A stretch of 64,000 bases of DNA from CBDFGT01 sp965247225 (GCA_965247225.1 CBDFGT010000017.1:206952-270951); one strand, 5' to 3'. Positions 19,860 to 28,121 are shown, counted from the stretch's first letter. Translations and numbers: made by a program. Notes: generated by a model not told the origin, from the sequence alone.

Positions 19860-20806
19860 CAGAAATCCACCGTCAGATCTTGCCCTGCATAAAGGCTTGC
19901 AACCTCTTCACCATAGCCGTTGAAGGGCAGGGTAGGCACACGCGCACCGCTGGAAAACAGTCCCCCCTCGCCAATGCGGGCCTCTGTTGCCTGGCTCCAG
20001 CGCGGATGGTCCACAGCCGGGTTCACATTGGCATAGAAACCATATTCTTGCGGTGCCATCACATTCCACGTGTTCTTCGGCTGCGTATCGGCAAGCGTGA
20101 TCTTGACAATCGACTTGATGCCCTTGAAACCGTATTTCCATGGAGTCACCAGCCGCACCGGCGCGCCATTCTGATTGGGCAGCGTTTCGCCATATAGGCC
20201 AACGGCAAGGATCGTGAGCGGATGCATGGCCTCGTCCATTCGCAGGCCTTCGACATAGGGCCATTCCAGCGGCTGGAAATAGCCGGTCTGACCGGGCATT
20301 TCCTCAGGGCGCACAATGGTTTCAAAGGCCACATATTTGGCTGCACTGGTAGGTTCCACCTTTTTCAGAAGCTCCGACAGCTGGAAACCCGTCCACGGGA
20401 TGACCATCGACCAGGCCTCGACGCAGCGCATCCGGTAGACACGTTCTTCCAGCGGCATCATTTTGATCAGGTCATCAATGTCAAATTCGGCCGGTTTGCC
20501 AACCAGCCCGTCAACCTTGATGGTCCATGGTCGCGCCTTGAAGTCACCGGAATTGGCCGCTGGATCGGCCTTGCCGGTGCCGAATTCATAGAAATTATTG
20601 TAGGTGGTGACATCCTTTTGCGGGGTCAGCGTGTCATCGACCACATATTTCGTGCTTTTGGTAGCGGAAAGCGGCGCTGCAAGCGCGCAAGACACACCCG
20701 GCACCAGAAGGCCGGCCGCTGCCCCCAGAAGTGTTCTGCGGTTGATGTAAAAGCTTTTCGGAGTGATCTCCGACGATGCAATTTTGGGAATGCGGTAAAG
20801 CGCCAT
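19859..20806 (-). CDS. msrP: Periplasmic methionine sulfoxide reductase MsrP (molybdenum)
   Basis: A 315-residue molybdopterin enzyme of the sulfite oxidase fold. A twin-arginine signal is visible (INRRTLLGAAAGLLVPG, arginines 23-24), implying Tat export with the cofactor bound. RMRCVEAWS puts the molybdenum-ligand cysteine at residue 128. The end, DLTVDF, overlaps msrQ by one base, so the two form an msrPQ operon. The start lies 74 bases from the end of the IS-broken gene upstream on the same strand. Length and motifs match the family; no disruption. Confidence 0.94.
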   Translation of the reverse strand: MALYRIPKIASSEITPKSFYINRRTLLGAAAGLLVPGVSCALAAPLSATKSTKYVVDDTLTPQKDVTTYNNFYEFGTGKADPAANSGDFKARPWTIKVDGLVGKPAEFDIDDLIKMMPLEERVYRMRCVEAWSMVIPWTGFQLSELLKKVEPTSAAKYVAFETIVRPEEMPGQTGYFQPLEWPYVEGLRMDEAMHPLTILAVGLYGETLPNQNGAPVRLVTPWKYGFKGIKSIVKITLADTQPKNTWNVMAPQEYGFYANVNPAVDHPRWSQATEARIGEGGLFSSGARVPTLPFNGYGEEVASLYAGQDLTVDF

Positions 20807-21034
20807 GGTCCAGCTCCTTCAAGAATACCTTTGTCCCGGTTACGGACATGACGGTAATATGGACCAGTTGTGCGCAAAATCTATAACAAGTCTGTAACAC
20901 GACTTTGCACATTTGCGTGCGAAAGCTGTGAAGACAGGAGTTTCTTGCGGATGCGCTGCACACAGCGAATGCTGGTGCCGGTATTGAAGGCGATCTCCAC
21001 ATTGGAAAAAGACTGTGTCAGCGTCTTTGAAATG

Positions 21035-22108
21035 CGCCAATTCAACAGTGAAGTGCTCCGGGGGGTGGGGATCAGGTAAGAGAAATGCTTCTTGCTAGCA
21101 ACAGGAAGCATAGGATGCCCAAAGGCTATACCCACCTGACCCCCGATGAACGATGCCAGATCGAGGTGCTGTTGAAAAGAGGCGACAGCCAACACGCGAT
21201 TGCGCGGCTTTTGGGTCGTTCGGTCTCGACGATCCGCCGTGAGATCGGACGCAACCATGGACAGCGCGGATATCGCAAGAAACAGGCGGATACGAAGGCG
21301 CGGGAGCGTCGCTCTGCGGCCAGTCGCCGCGCGAAAAAGATGTTGCCCGAGGTGATATGCCTGATTGAGGGCAAGCTGTCGCAGATGCAATGGAGCCCGC
21401 AGCAGATCAGCGGCTGGTTGGCGACGCAGCCCGATACTGTTGTTTCCATCAGTCACGAGCGGATTTATCAACATGTCTGGCGTGACAAGCGGCAGGGCGG
21501 GCATTTATGGAAACATCTGCGCCACAATGGCAAAAAATATAACAAACGCAAAGGAATAACCGCCGGGCGCGGATGCATTCCCGGTCGCGTTGATATTGAG
21601 CAACGTCCGTCCGTGGTGGATGAAAAGACGCGCATCGGCGATTGGGAGATCGATACGGTCATCGGAGCGCATCACAAAGGTGTGCTGGTGACGGCGGTCG
21701 ACAGGATGTCCAAATACACGATCATCGAACCCGTTGCCAACCGAAGTGCTGAGGAGGTTGGCCACGCGCTGATCCGGCGACTGTCAGTCCATGCCGACAC
21801 GGTACTGACGATCACCGCCGACAACGGCAAGGAATTTGCCAGTCATGCCGAAATCAGCAGTGCGCTTGGGGCAGATTTCTACTTTGCCAAACCCTATCAT
21901 TCGTGGCAGCGCGGACTGAACGAACACACCAACGGATTGATCCGGCAGTATTTTCCCAAACATATGCGGCTCGACGGGATAACCAGGGAAGAGGTTGACA
22001 AGGTCGAGACATTGCTCAACTCCAGACCCAGAAAAATACTCGGATACAAAACCCCGCAAGACGTCTTCTCAACCCCACCCCCAGGGGCACTTCACTGTTG
22101 AATTGGCG
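21035..22108 (+). mobile_element. IS30-family insertion sequence, 1074 bp
   Basis: Terminal inverted repeats begin CGCCAATTCAACAGTGAAGT at 21035 and are matched by its reverse complement ending at 22108, 22 bp without mismatch. The element is flanked by ATG at 21032-21034 and 22109-22111, a 3-bp target duplication, fitting the family. One transposase gene fills it. The intact ends, duplication and transposase suggest a recent and possibly still mobile copy. It interrupts the putative regulator upstream of msrPQ. Confidence 0.93.
21085..22101 (+). CDS. IS30-family transposase
   Basis: 338 residues, intact. The N-terminal helix-turn-helix (YTHLTPDERCQIEVLLKRGD, then IARLLGRSVSTIRREIGRN) binds the ends. 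The DDE catalytic core shows GDWEIDTVIG (D), TADNGKEFASH (D) and GLNEHTNGLIRQ (E). Translation may start at ATG 21085 or at ATG 21115 (MPKGYTHL), the latter giving the usual family N-terminus. The stop lies inside the right inverted repeat. Confidence 0.93.
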   Translation: MLLASNRKHRMPKGYTHLTPDERCQIEVLLKRGDSQHAIARLLGRSVSTIRREIGRNHGQRGYRKKQADTKARERRSAASRRAKKMLPEVICLIEGKLSQMQWSPQQISGWLATQPDTVVSISHERIYQHVWRDKRQGGHLWKHLRHNGKKYNKRKGITAGRGCIPGRVDIEQRPSVVDEKTRIGDWEIDTVIGAHHKGVLVTAVDRMSKYTIIEPVANRSAEEVGHALIRRLSVHADTVLTITADNGKEFASHAEISSALGADFYFAKPYHSWQRGLNEHTNGLIRQYFPKHMRLDGITREEVDKVETLLNSRPRKILGYKTPQDVFSTPPPGALHC

Positions 22109-22577
22109 ATGTAAAAACGCCGCAAGACATCGAAAAATCCGGTGGCGGATTGCATTTCCACATATTGGCAGTCTGTAGAATTCTGCCAGACACTGCGCTC
22201 GAATCGCGCCGAAGATGGCAGGTTTTCAAAGATCTGGGCAAGCGTCAGCCTTTTCGATGCATTGTCTGCCAGAAACAGAATGGCCTCCCTTGCACCGAAG
22301 GATTCCAGCATTTCCGCAGTGAACCAGGGAAAGAAGGCCAGGATTTCATCATGATTGGCTTCGACAAAGGTAACAAGTCTTTCAAATTCTGGGTCGCCAG
22401 CACGGGGAATGATAAACAGTTCAACAGGAAAATCGGTCATTTTGCACCTGGTCAGGAATTCTGAGGCTACTCTACAGTTTGCAACCATAATCATTTTTAG
22501 GTTGAATTAAAGGCGACATAGTCGCTCTTTGATTGTGTTTTTCTCTGTGCTCTCTTGTCGGCAGAGGAGACACGGCG

Positions 22578-24566
22578 ATGCAAGAAATCCAGCACAGCAC
22601 CCCATCATTTACGCCAGCCAGTCTGCTGCGCTTGCAAAGGCTTGGCGAATGGGGCACCGGCATTGAGGTTGCGATCATTGATGGCGCGGTTGATCGGGCC
22701 CATCCCTTGCTGCAATCAGCCGTGATAAGGCAGGAGCCGATCCCTGCCTCTGCGATCACCCATCATGGTACTGCCGTTGCCAGCCAGATTGTCGGGAAGG
22801 AAATGGGGGCGGCACCGGGCGCGACATTGCGGTGTTTCCCGGTTTTTTCCGAAATCGGCGGCAAATTGTGCGGCTGCTCCGAAATCAGGCTGGCAACCGC
22901 TATCAAAGAAGCCTGTGATGCTGGCAGTACGATCATCAATATCAGTGGCAGCTCTGCCTCTGTCCATGGATATGGCACACAGCAACTGCGTGACAGCATA
23001 GCCGGCTGCATTGAGCGAAATGTACTGGTCATCGCTGCCATCGGCAATGATGGGACAGCCCGGAATTCCGTTCCGGCGTCACTGGATGGCGTGCTGGCTG
23101 TCGGTGCCCATGATGCGCTGGGAAATCCTGCACCCTTTAACAATCATGGCGCAAGGCTGAGCCGGAAAACCATTCTTGCCCCGGGTGTCAGCGTTGCTGC
23201 CGCGCTGAAAGATGCATCGCTGGGCCATATTTCCGGCACCAGTTTTGCAGCACCGCTGGTCGCCGGTATCGCCGCCTTGCTGGCAAGGGCGATTGACCGG
23301 GCAACAGGCTGCACCCGCGCAAACGCTGACGCGATCCGCTTGATACTGGAAAATTCTGCCATTCCTCGCCCAAACAGCCGCGGCGACGATACCGGCCATC
23401 ACATGGCTGGTTGCCTGAACATCGATAGGGTCCTGGAACTGCTCCTTGAACGCTATCCGGGCCTAGCGGCTTTCCCGACACCTCCAGAACAAAGGTACAT
23501 CAATATGGAAATCTCTGACAATTCCGACCCGGTCATGCCGGTCGCGTCAACGGCGAATCTCTCCGTTCAGACTGAAGTAGCGCCCGCAGCAGAAGGCGAT
23601 CTGGTCGCCGCGGCAGGTACGATTGCCCTGCCTGTCATCGACCAGACACAGGCCCGTGCCTTTGTGCATGTCAAGCCCGAAAATGTGGCGCGGGGCAAGC
23701 CCGAAATCGCGCCCCAGGCTATTGAAACACCACGCGCCATGCTGGGTGCTGAAAAGGTATTTGCCATCGGTCAGCTGGGTTATGATTTCGGCACCGAACA
23801 GCGGCTGGATTATTTCACGCAAGTCATGGGTGGCAGCGGCAGCCATCCCTATGACCCGCTGGAAATTGCCAGGCACCTGTTCGACAAACAGAATGTGGAC
23901 CAGGCGGCAGCCCTGATCTGGACATTGAAGATCGACGGCATTCCGATTTACGCATTGGTGCCGGATGACCAGTTTGCCGCCTATGGCTTTGGCCGCTTGG
24001 TGCAGTTCCTGCACGATCAGGAACGCAATGGCATCGAGCGCATCTCGATTGCCGGCACCATTACCGGTGAGACCCGGCTGTTCAACGGGCAGGTTGTGCC
24101 TTCGATCTCGCCCATTCTGCGTGGCATGTTCAACTGGAAAAGCAAGGCACTGGCCAAAGCCTCTGTTGAAGCAGCCGGGAGCGACAGCAAGGCAAAGGCA
24201 GCCTCCGACACAAGGTCAAAGGCGCTGGAGCCAAAGATCGAAGCCTTCCTCAACCGCATCTATTACGAATTGCGCAACCGCGGTGCCGCCTCGCCGGAAC
24301 GCGCACTGAACTATGCGGCAACCAATGCCTATCAACTCAACGAGGTCTTCGATGATGCCATGTCGGAAAACCTGTTCCTGAACCGCATCTCCGCCGAACC
24401 GAGCCCTGTCTCAAGACCGGATTCCGATTGCTGGGATGTCATTCTCGAATTCTTCAATCCCAAGGAACGGCTGACGGCCGCCCGCAAGCTCTACCGCTAC
24501 ACGGTAGATGTCAGCGACGTCATGCCGGTCACAGTGGGCAAGCTTCGCAGCTGGCATGCCTATTGA
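22578..24566 (+). CDS. PatG-like subtilisin (S8) protease
   Basis: A 662-residue protein with an N-terminal subtilisin domain: Asp in AIIDGAVD (about residue 35), His in THHGTAVAS (63), oxyanion Asn in AAIGNDG (157) and Ser in SGTSFAAPLVAG (222). A Pro/Ala-rich linker (about 300-390) leads to a C-terminal domain (EKVFAIGQLGYDFGTEQRLD and on) like that of PatG-type proteases, which in cyanobactin pathways cut and macrocyclise precursor peptides. No signal peptide is seen, so it acts in the cytoplasm. ATG 22578 is preferred over 22533 because AGGAGA lies 7 bases upstream. A 53-aa peptide gene follows after 78 bases. The substrate is inferred, not shown. Confidence 0.82.
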   Translation: MQEIQHSTPSFTPASLLRLQRLGEWGTGIEVAIIDGAVDRAHPLLQSAVIRQEPIPASAITHHGTAVASQIVGKEMGAAPGATLRCFPVFSEIGGKLCGCSEIRLATAIKEACDAGSTIINISGSSASVHGYGTQQLRDSIAGCIERNVLVIAAIGNDGTARNSVPASLDGVLAVGAHDALGNPAPFNNHGARLSRKTILAPGVSVAAALKDASLGHISGTSFAAPLVAGIAALLARAIDRATGCTRANADAIRLILENSAIPRPNSRGDDTGHHMAGCLNIDRVLELLLERYPGLAAFPTPPEQRYINMEISDNSDPVMPVASTANLSVQTEVAPAAEGDLVAAAGTIALPVIDQTQARAFVHVKPENVARGKPEIAPQAIETPRAMLGAEKVFAIGQLGYDFGTEQRLDYFTQVMGGSGSHPYDPLEIARHLFDKQNVDQAAALIWTLKIDGIPIYALVPDDQFAAYGFGRLVQFLHDQERNGIERISIAGTITGETRLFNGQVVPSISPILRGMFNWKSKALAKASVEAAGSDSKAKAASDTRSKALEPKIEAFLNRIYYELRNRGAASPERALNYAATNAYQLNEVFDDAMSENLFLNRISAEPSPVSRPDSDCWDVILEFFNPKERLTAARKLYRYTVDVSDVMPVTVGKLRSWHAY

Positions 24567-24644
24567 CCAGCTGCGCAGAGGCGCACCCGGATGACCGGGG
24601 CGCAAAACCGGGGAATGGTCCCCATAGCAACGAAAGGACAGACT

Positions 24645-24806
24645 ATGAAACTTCCAGTTCAGACCCGCGGCGTTGACCGTGAAAACCGTATCGCAGCCGC
24701 TCAGGCAGCAGGTGTCAATCCAGCCTTCTTCGGCCTCAGCATTGGCGACATCCTCAAGGGTGCCAAGACAGGCCTCGGCATGCTGAACAGCGTTGTCAAC
24801 GGCTGA
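24645..24806 (+). CDS. 53-aa candidate precursor peptide
   Basis: A small gene with a good AAAGGA site 7 bases before ATG 24645. The product starts MKLPVQTRGVDRENRIAAAQ, a charged leader-like half, and ends FGLSIGDILKGAKTGLGMLN plus SVVNG, a Gly-rich amphipathic helix-like half. It has no Cys, so thioether or disulfide products are excluded; Ser and Thr are few. Being next to a PatG-like protease and ahead of a hairpin, it fits a ribosomal peptide precursor that is cut in the cell. It could also be a small membrane-active peptide or a regulator. I know no named family for it. Confidence 0.7.
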   Translation: MKLPVQTRGVDRENRIAAAQAAGVNPAFFGLSIGDILKGAKTGLGMLNSVVNG

Positions 24807-24821
24807 CGTTGCAACCTGGTG

Positions 24822-24844
24822 CAGGGTGCCGAAAGGGCACCCTG
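24822..24844 (+). promoter_or_regulatory. Hairpin just after the peptide gene
   Basis: CAGGGTGCC (24822-24830) pairs perfectly with GGCACCCTG (24836-24844) around GAAAG. It begins 16 bases after the peptide stop and is followed by only a weak T stretch. A leaky terminator or RNA-stabilising stem here would give more peptide mRNA than downstream mRNA, an arrangement common for precursor peptides. Confidence 0.65.
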
Positions 24845-24879
24845 TATTCCCCCTGTTTTCAAACACGAAGGGCATTACC

Positions 24880-25299
24880 ATGACCGAGACAGTAATCTTC
24901 TCTTGCCATGCTGAAAGCACGGGCAAGACCTTCAAGCTGCAGCGTGACATCACCTTCTACTGTGTCCAAGGCGACAGTCTCGCCAATAAAACAGCCTATG
25001 TCCTGCTGGGAAAGCTGCGTTATCTGGACGGCCAATGCCAGAATATTCCAGGCTTTTGGAAATCTGAGGTGGAAAAGCAGGATCAAGAGCAGCTCGTGGA
25101 TTTCTATTCCAGTGGAGATTCGATCCCTGATTACAATGTCTGGGATCTTGAATACGAATGGAGAAATGACACCGGCCTGTTCGCTTTTTCCAAGGGTACG
25201 CCGCTTTTGGAAGCATTGGGCGAAGGCAAGCTTCTGAGCGACATCCTGACCCAAAATCCCGAAATCACAACAGTTTTCTGGCTCGCCTGCAATGCTTGA
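24880..25299 (+). CDS. Uncharacterised 139-aa protein
   Basis: ATG 24880 is chosen because GAAGGG lies 7 bases upstream; the frame is open earlier. The protein has no signal peptide or membrane helix. Segments IFSCHAESTGKTFKL, DITFYCVQGDSL and a final VFWLACNA resemble, weakly, the Stv-type putative adhesin/effector domain in which a Cys/His motif near the start and a W-x-C motif near the end recur. I would not assign a function. It follows the peptide gene after the hairpin, so it may be co-transcribed with the protease locus. Cysteines at residues about 10, 28, 54 and 137 may matter. Confidence 0.6.
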   Translation: MTETVIFSCHAESTGKTFKLQRDITFYCVQGDSLANKTAYVLLGKLRYLDGQCQNIPGFWKSEVEKQDQEQLVDFYSSGDSIPDYNVWDLEYEWRNDTGLFAFSKGTPLLEALGEGKLLSDILTQNPEITTVFWLACNA

Positions 25300-25395
25300 T
25301 CGTCCTTTTGGCGATCATCAACGGAAGCCCATACTGACGACAAACGACCCGCACCCCCGGGATCTCACAAACAAACCCAAAAAGGAGCAAATGAC

Positions 25396-25827
25396 ATGAA
25401 CTGTTCAATCTATACCCGTGCACAATCCATCACAAGGCGTATCCTGTCTGCAAGCCTGCTGACTGTGATGACTTTCACCATCGCGCTGCCCGCACAGGCA
25501 GCGTGCCCATACGAACGACGGCAAACGGAAGAGATAGCAAAAGAAATTGCGGATCACGCCTTTAAAAATCATAAGGGAGAGTTCATCAAAGGAAAGAAGA
25601 TTGCAGAACTTGTATATCCTGGACCTACAATATATAACAAATATGGATTTGCCGGATTCATATTAGACATTCTGAATATGACTGATACGCTCAAGCCTAC
25701 ACAAGACGGCTTCGCCTACTGGCATTCTGCCACGGGTACGATTGTTATATATAATAGAAAAGCAGATGATTGCGGCACCGTCTTTCGTCCCGAAGATGGC
25801 TTTGAGTACTACGAAGAATTCTATTGA
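25396..25827 (+). CDS. Secreted small protein resembling RNase toxins
   Basis: 143 residues with a clear Sec signal (TRRILSASLLTVMTFTIALP, cleavage near AQA-AC, residue 35) and a mature domain of about 108. AAAAGGAGC stands 8 bases before ATG 25396. The pattern DHAFKNHKGEF, then DGFAYWHSATGTIVIYNRKA and GTVFRPEDGFEYYEEFY resembles the C-terminal domains of polymorphic toxins of the barnase/EndoU/colicin/RelE group, as recalled, not searched. Two cysteines in the mature part could form a disulfide. No recognisable immunity gene lies beside it; the 139-aa gene upstream is the only candidate. A strong terminator follows. Confidence 0.6.
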   Translation: MNCSIYTRAQSITRRILSASLLTVMTFTIALPAQAACPYERRQTEEIAKEIADHAFKNHKGEFIKGKKIAELVYPGPTIYNKYGFAGFILDILNMTDTLKPTQDGFAYWHSATGTIVIYNRKADDCGTVFRPEDGFEYYEEFY

Positions 25828-25835
25828 AACGCTAA

Positions 25836-25872
25836 AACCCGTCGCGTGAATCCGGTTCACGCGACGGGTTTC
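25836..25872 (+). terminator. Terminator with 15-bp stem
   Basis: AACCCGTCGCGTGAA (25836-25850) pairs perfectly with TTCACGCGACGGGTT (25856-25870), loop TCCGG, then TCC. It closes the protease/peptide/toxin-like block. A similar but imperfect copy with the same GAATCCGGTTC core lies at 58287-58334, so this may be a dispersed palindrome used as a terminator. Confidence 0.8.
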
Positions 25873-25962
25873 CTTCTTTGTTGATGCGCTTTTTTCGCAA
25901 GACTGCTGTATATTTTGCGCGACGCACATGGCAGGGCATGACATGACTTTGTCAGTGGTGGC

Positions 25963-27098
25963 TCATAAAGTCTGACCCTGCTTGAGTTTCACGATATCTA
26001 TGAAATCCGTCAGGGACATGATCCAGGAGCGCTGGGCCGGTCTGTAGGAACTGTGAAGCCCTTGCGGCAGTATGAGTTGCAACCGGGCATCCTTCATCTG
26101 GTCTGTCTGGTTTTCGGAAATGCCCGGTTCCAGCGTCAGCAAGTGCTTGTCGGGTATGCGGTTTGCCTCGGTCAGAACCTGTCTCCAGCGGTCTTTCAGC
26201 GTTGACTTTGACGCCAGCATTGTCAGCCCGGATTTGGGAAAATCCATATCGTGGTAGTGAGAATGACCGGGGAAAAGAAAGTCTGGCTTGTGCCGGTTCT
26301 CGGTTTCTGCGCCACGGGAATAGTGAATTCCATGCAGGCTGAACAACGCTTCGAGGTGGTTTTCCAGTGATTGTCCTGCACGGGATTTTCTTCGGTTCTG
26401 CACACTAAGTGAAAACGACAAAAACCCGTCAACATCTGCTGTATCATCGGGCAATGTAAATCCTGTTTGCAGTCTTGCCGCAACAATATGACGCTCAAGT
26501 CGGCGAAACAGCAATTCCTCGCGATCCAGCCATGTCATCAAAGCTGCGTCGGCATCGTCCCTGGCATTGACGTCCGGCAAGGATGTTCTTGCCAGCATTG
26601 AGAATGCCCGCGTTGTCGGGAAATGCATCCCGAACCCCGCGATCAATGCATCCAGCTCGCCGGTTGCGCTGTCCTCAGGCTCTATGCCGATCTCATCGAG
26701 AATGTAGCGGACTGTAAAATCGAGCTTTGTACCGGTTCCGGAAATTGTCTTGACGCTGAATTCCAGTTCCGGCTGCTCCTCAAGACCGAACAGCCACAGC
26801 AACTGGTTTTGAATGGTGCTTCCGGCAGGCGTTATGATGATCATGACGCTGCCGTCGCGAAGTACGGCAATAAAGAATGTATCTCCGGCATACATCAGGC
26901 GCGTGACGTCATTTCCGGGATAGTAAAGTCTGAATTCGCTTCTTGATGGATGATTGCGGCGCGAATCATACCAGCTGACATTCCCTGCAACTGAAATGCC
27001 ATCCTGCTCCTCGCCGAGCCATATAAACCTGGCAGGAATGTTTTTTCGGTCGATCTCGCCAAACAGCCGTTTCAGGAATTTGTAAGCACTAAATTCAT
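25963..27098 (-). CDS. EcoRII-like type II restriction endonuclease (5' frameshift)
   Basis: The C-terminal half matches the EcoRII catalytic domain: NRRKSRAGQSLENHLEALFS, then KPDFLFPGHSHYHDMDFP, LASKSTLKDRWRQVLTEANR and KHLLTLEPGISENQ. The aspartate of PDF and lysine of SKS are the expected metal-site residues. From ATG 26895 there are 310 residues, but the frame stays open upstream to 27117 and encodes an N-terminal effector-domain-like part (YKFLKRLFGEI, GNVSWYDSRR, EFRLYYPGND). No ATG/GTG lies in that extension; ATG 27096-27098 would fit if one T was lost near 27094. EcoRII cuts CCWGG sites and needs two copies; the specificity here is unknown. No methyltransferase is adjacent. Confidence 0.85.
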
Positions 27099-27170
27099 GT
27101 TGCTGGATGATATTTTCTTAGATTGCCTGCTAGCAAAGAGTTGTTTTCCTGGTAAATTTGTATCTAAACG

Positions 27171-28121
27171 ATGAGGCGCATCTTAGTGAAAGCTGTGATT
27201 ACAACGAAGGCCTATTCTATATATGATGATCTGCCTGAGCAGAGGTATCATTTTCCCAAGACCTATCTTCGCCAAATTGATGCTGCTGTTGGGGATTGGA
27301 TTATCTATTATGAGCCAAGGCGGCCAAGTTCCGATTTGATGAAAACGGGAGGTCGACAGGCCTATTTCGCCACGGCTCGCATTGCTACAATTATCCCAGA
27401 TTCCTCAATACCTGATCACTTCTATGCATTGATTGAAGATTTTCTACCGTTCGATCACGCCGTTCCGTTCAAAGAGGCAAACGGCCACTATTACGAAAGA
27501 GGTCTGCGGAAGGAGGACGGCTCAACGAATAAAGGTGCGTTTGGCCGTGCAGTCCGCAATATTTCAGACTCCGAATATGACCTGATCCTTCAGGCAGGTT
27601 TCGCCTATGTCCTAGGCAGAAAAAATAGGGAACGCCTTGCGCCGGACCCTGTGGATGAGACCGCCATCGGCTTCGATGAAAATCCGCAGATGCCTTATGA
27701 AGCTGATGAGATAGATCGACGGATTGTCACTCAGGTTCTTGCTAGGCCTTTTCGAGATCGCGCATTCTCGGCAGCGATTAAATCCGCCTACCATGATACC
27801 TGCGCTGTCACCGGGATCAAGCTGATTAACGGCGGTGGTCGGTCAGAGGTGCAGGCCGCCCATATTAAGCCAGTGGCGAGTGGCGGACCCGACAGTGTTC
27901 GTAATGGTCTTGCATTATCCGGTACGGTTCACTGGATGTTTGATCGGGGGTTAATTTCTGTCGATAATGACTACAGTCTGCTGATCGCGGGCAATGCTGT
28001 CCCGGATACCATTACTCGCCTCATGAATCCAGAAAGGCGCTTACTTGTGCCATCTCGCCCTGATGAACGCCCGCATTCACAGTTCCTGCAATATCATAGG
28101 GAGAAGGTATTCAAAGGTTAA
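27171..28121 (+). CDS. HNH endonuclease with N-terminal PUA/EVE-like domain
   Basis: 316 residues. The C-terminal part carries an HNH_2-type nuclease: SAYHDTCAVTGIKLI, EVQAAHIKPVASGGPDSVRN and GLALSGTVHWMFDRGLISVD, where the histidine of AAHI, the asparagine of RNGL and the later histidine form the active site. The N-terminal 150 residues (QRYHFPKTYLRQIDAAVGDW, then YFATARIATI) look like a PUA/EVE-type base-reading fold, suggesting a modification-dependent restriction enzyme. Divergent from the EcoRII-like gene across about 70 bases. Its AT-richer text and less biased codons than the neighbours suggest transfer. Confidence 0.78.
   Translation: MRRILVKAVITTKAYSIYDDLPEQRYHFPKTYLRQIDAAVGDWIIYYEPRRPSSDLMKTGGRQAYFATARIATIIPDSSIPDHFYALIEDFLPFDHAVPFKEANGHYYERGLRKEDGSTNKGAFGRAVRNISDSEYDLILQAGFAYVLGRKNRERLAPDPVDETAIGFDENPQMPYEADEIDRRIVTQVLARPFRDRAFSAAIKSAYHDTCAVTGIKLINGGGRSEVQAAHIKPVASGGPDSVRNGLALSGTVHWMFDRGLISVDNDYSLLIAGNAVPDTITRLMNPERRLLVPSRPDERPHSQFLQYHREKVFKG

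Larger units (their letters stand above)
20881..22440 (-). pseudogene. 160-codon putative regulator split by an IS30 element
   Basis: Two pieces in the same frame flank the IS. The 5' piece starts at ATG 22440 (MTDFPVELFIIPRAGDPEFE) and runs to the insertion at 22109; the 3' piece runs from 21031 to TAG at 20881. Removing the IS and one ATG duplication joins them exactly as GFFDVLRRFY-ISKTLTQSFS, 483 bases, 160 residues. The protein is helical; KRLTLAQIFENLP and the RCVQRIRKKL end look like winged-helix or helix-turn-helix text, so a DNA-binding role is possible but not proven. I do not recognise a named family. It lies directly upstream of msrPQ on the same strand. Confidence 0.8.
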
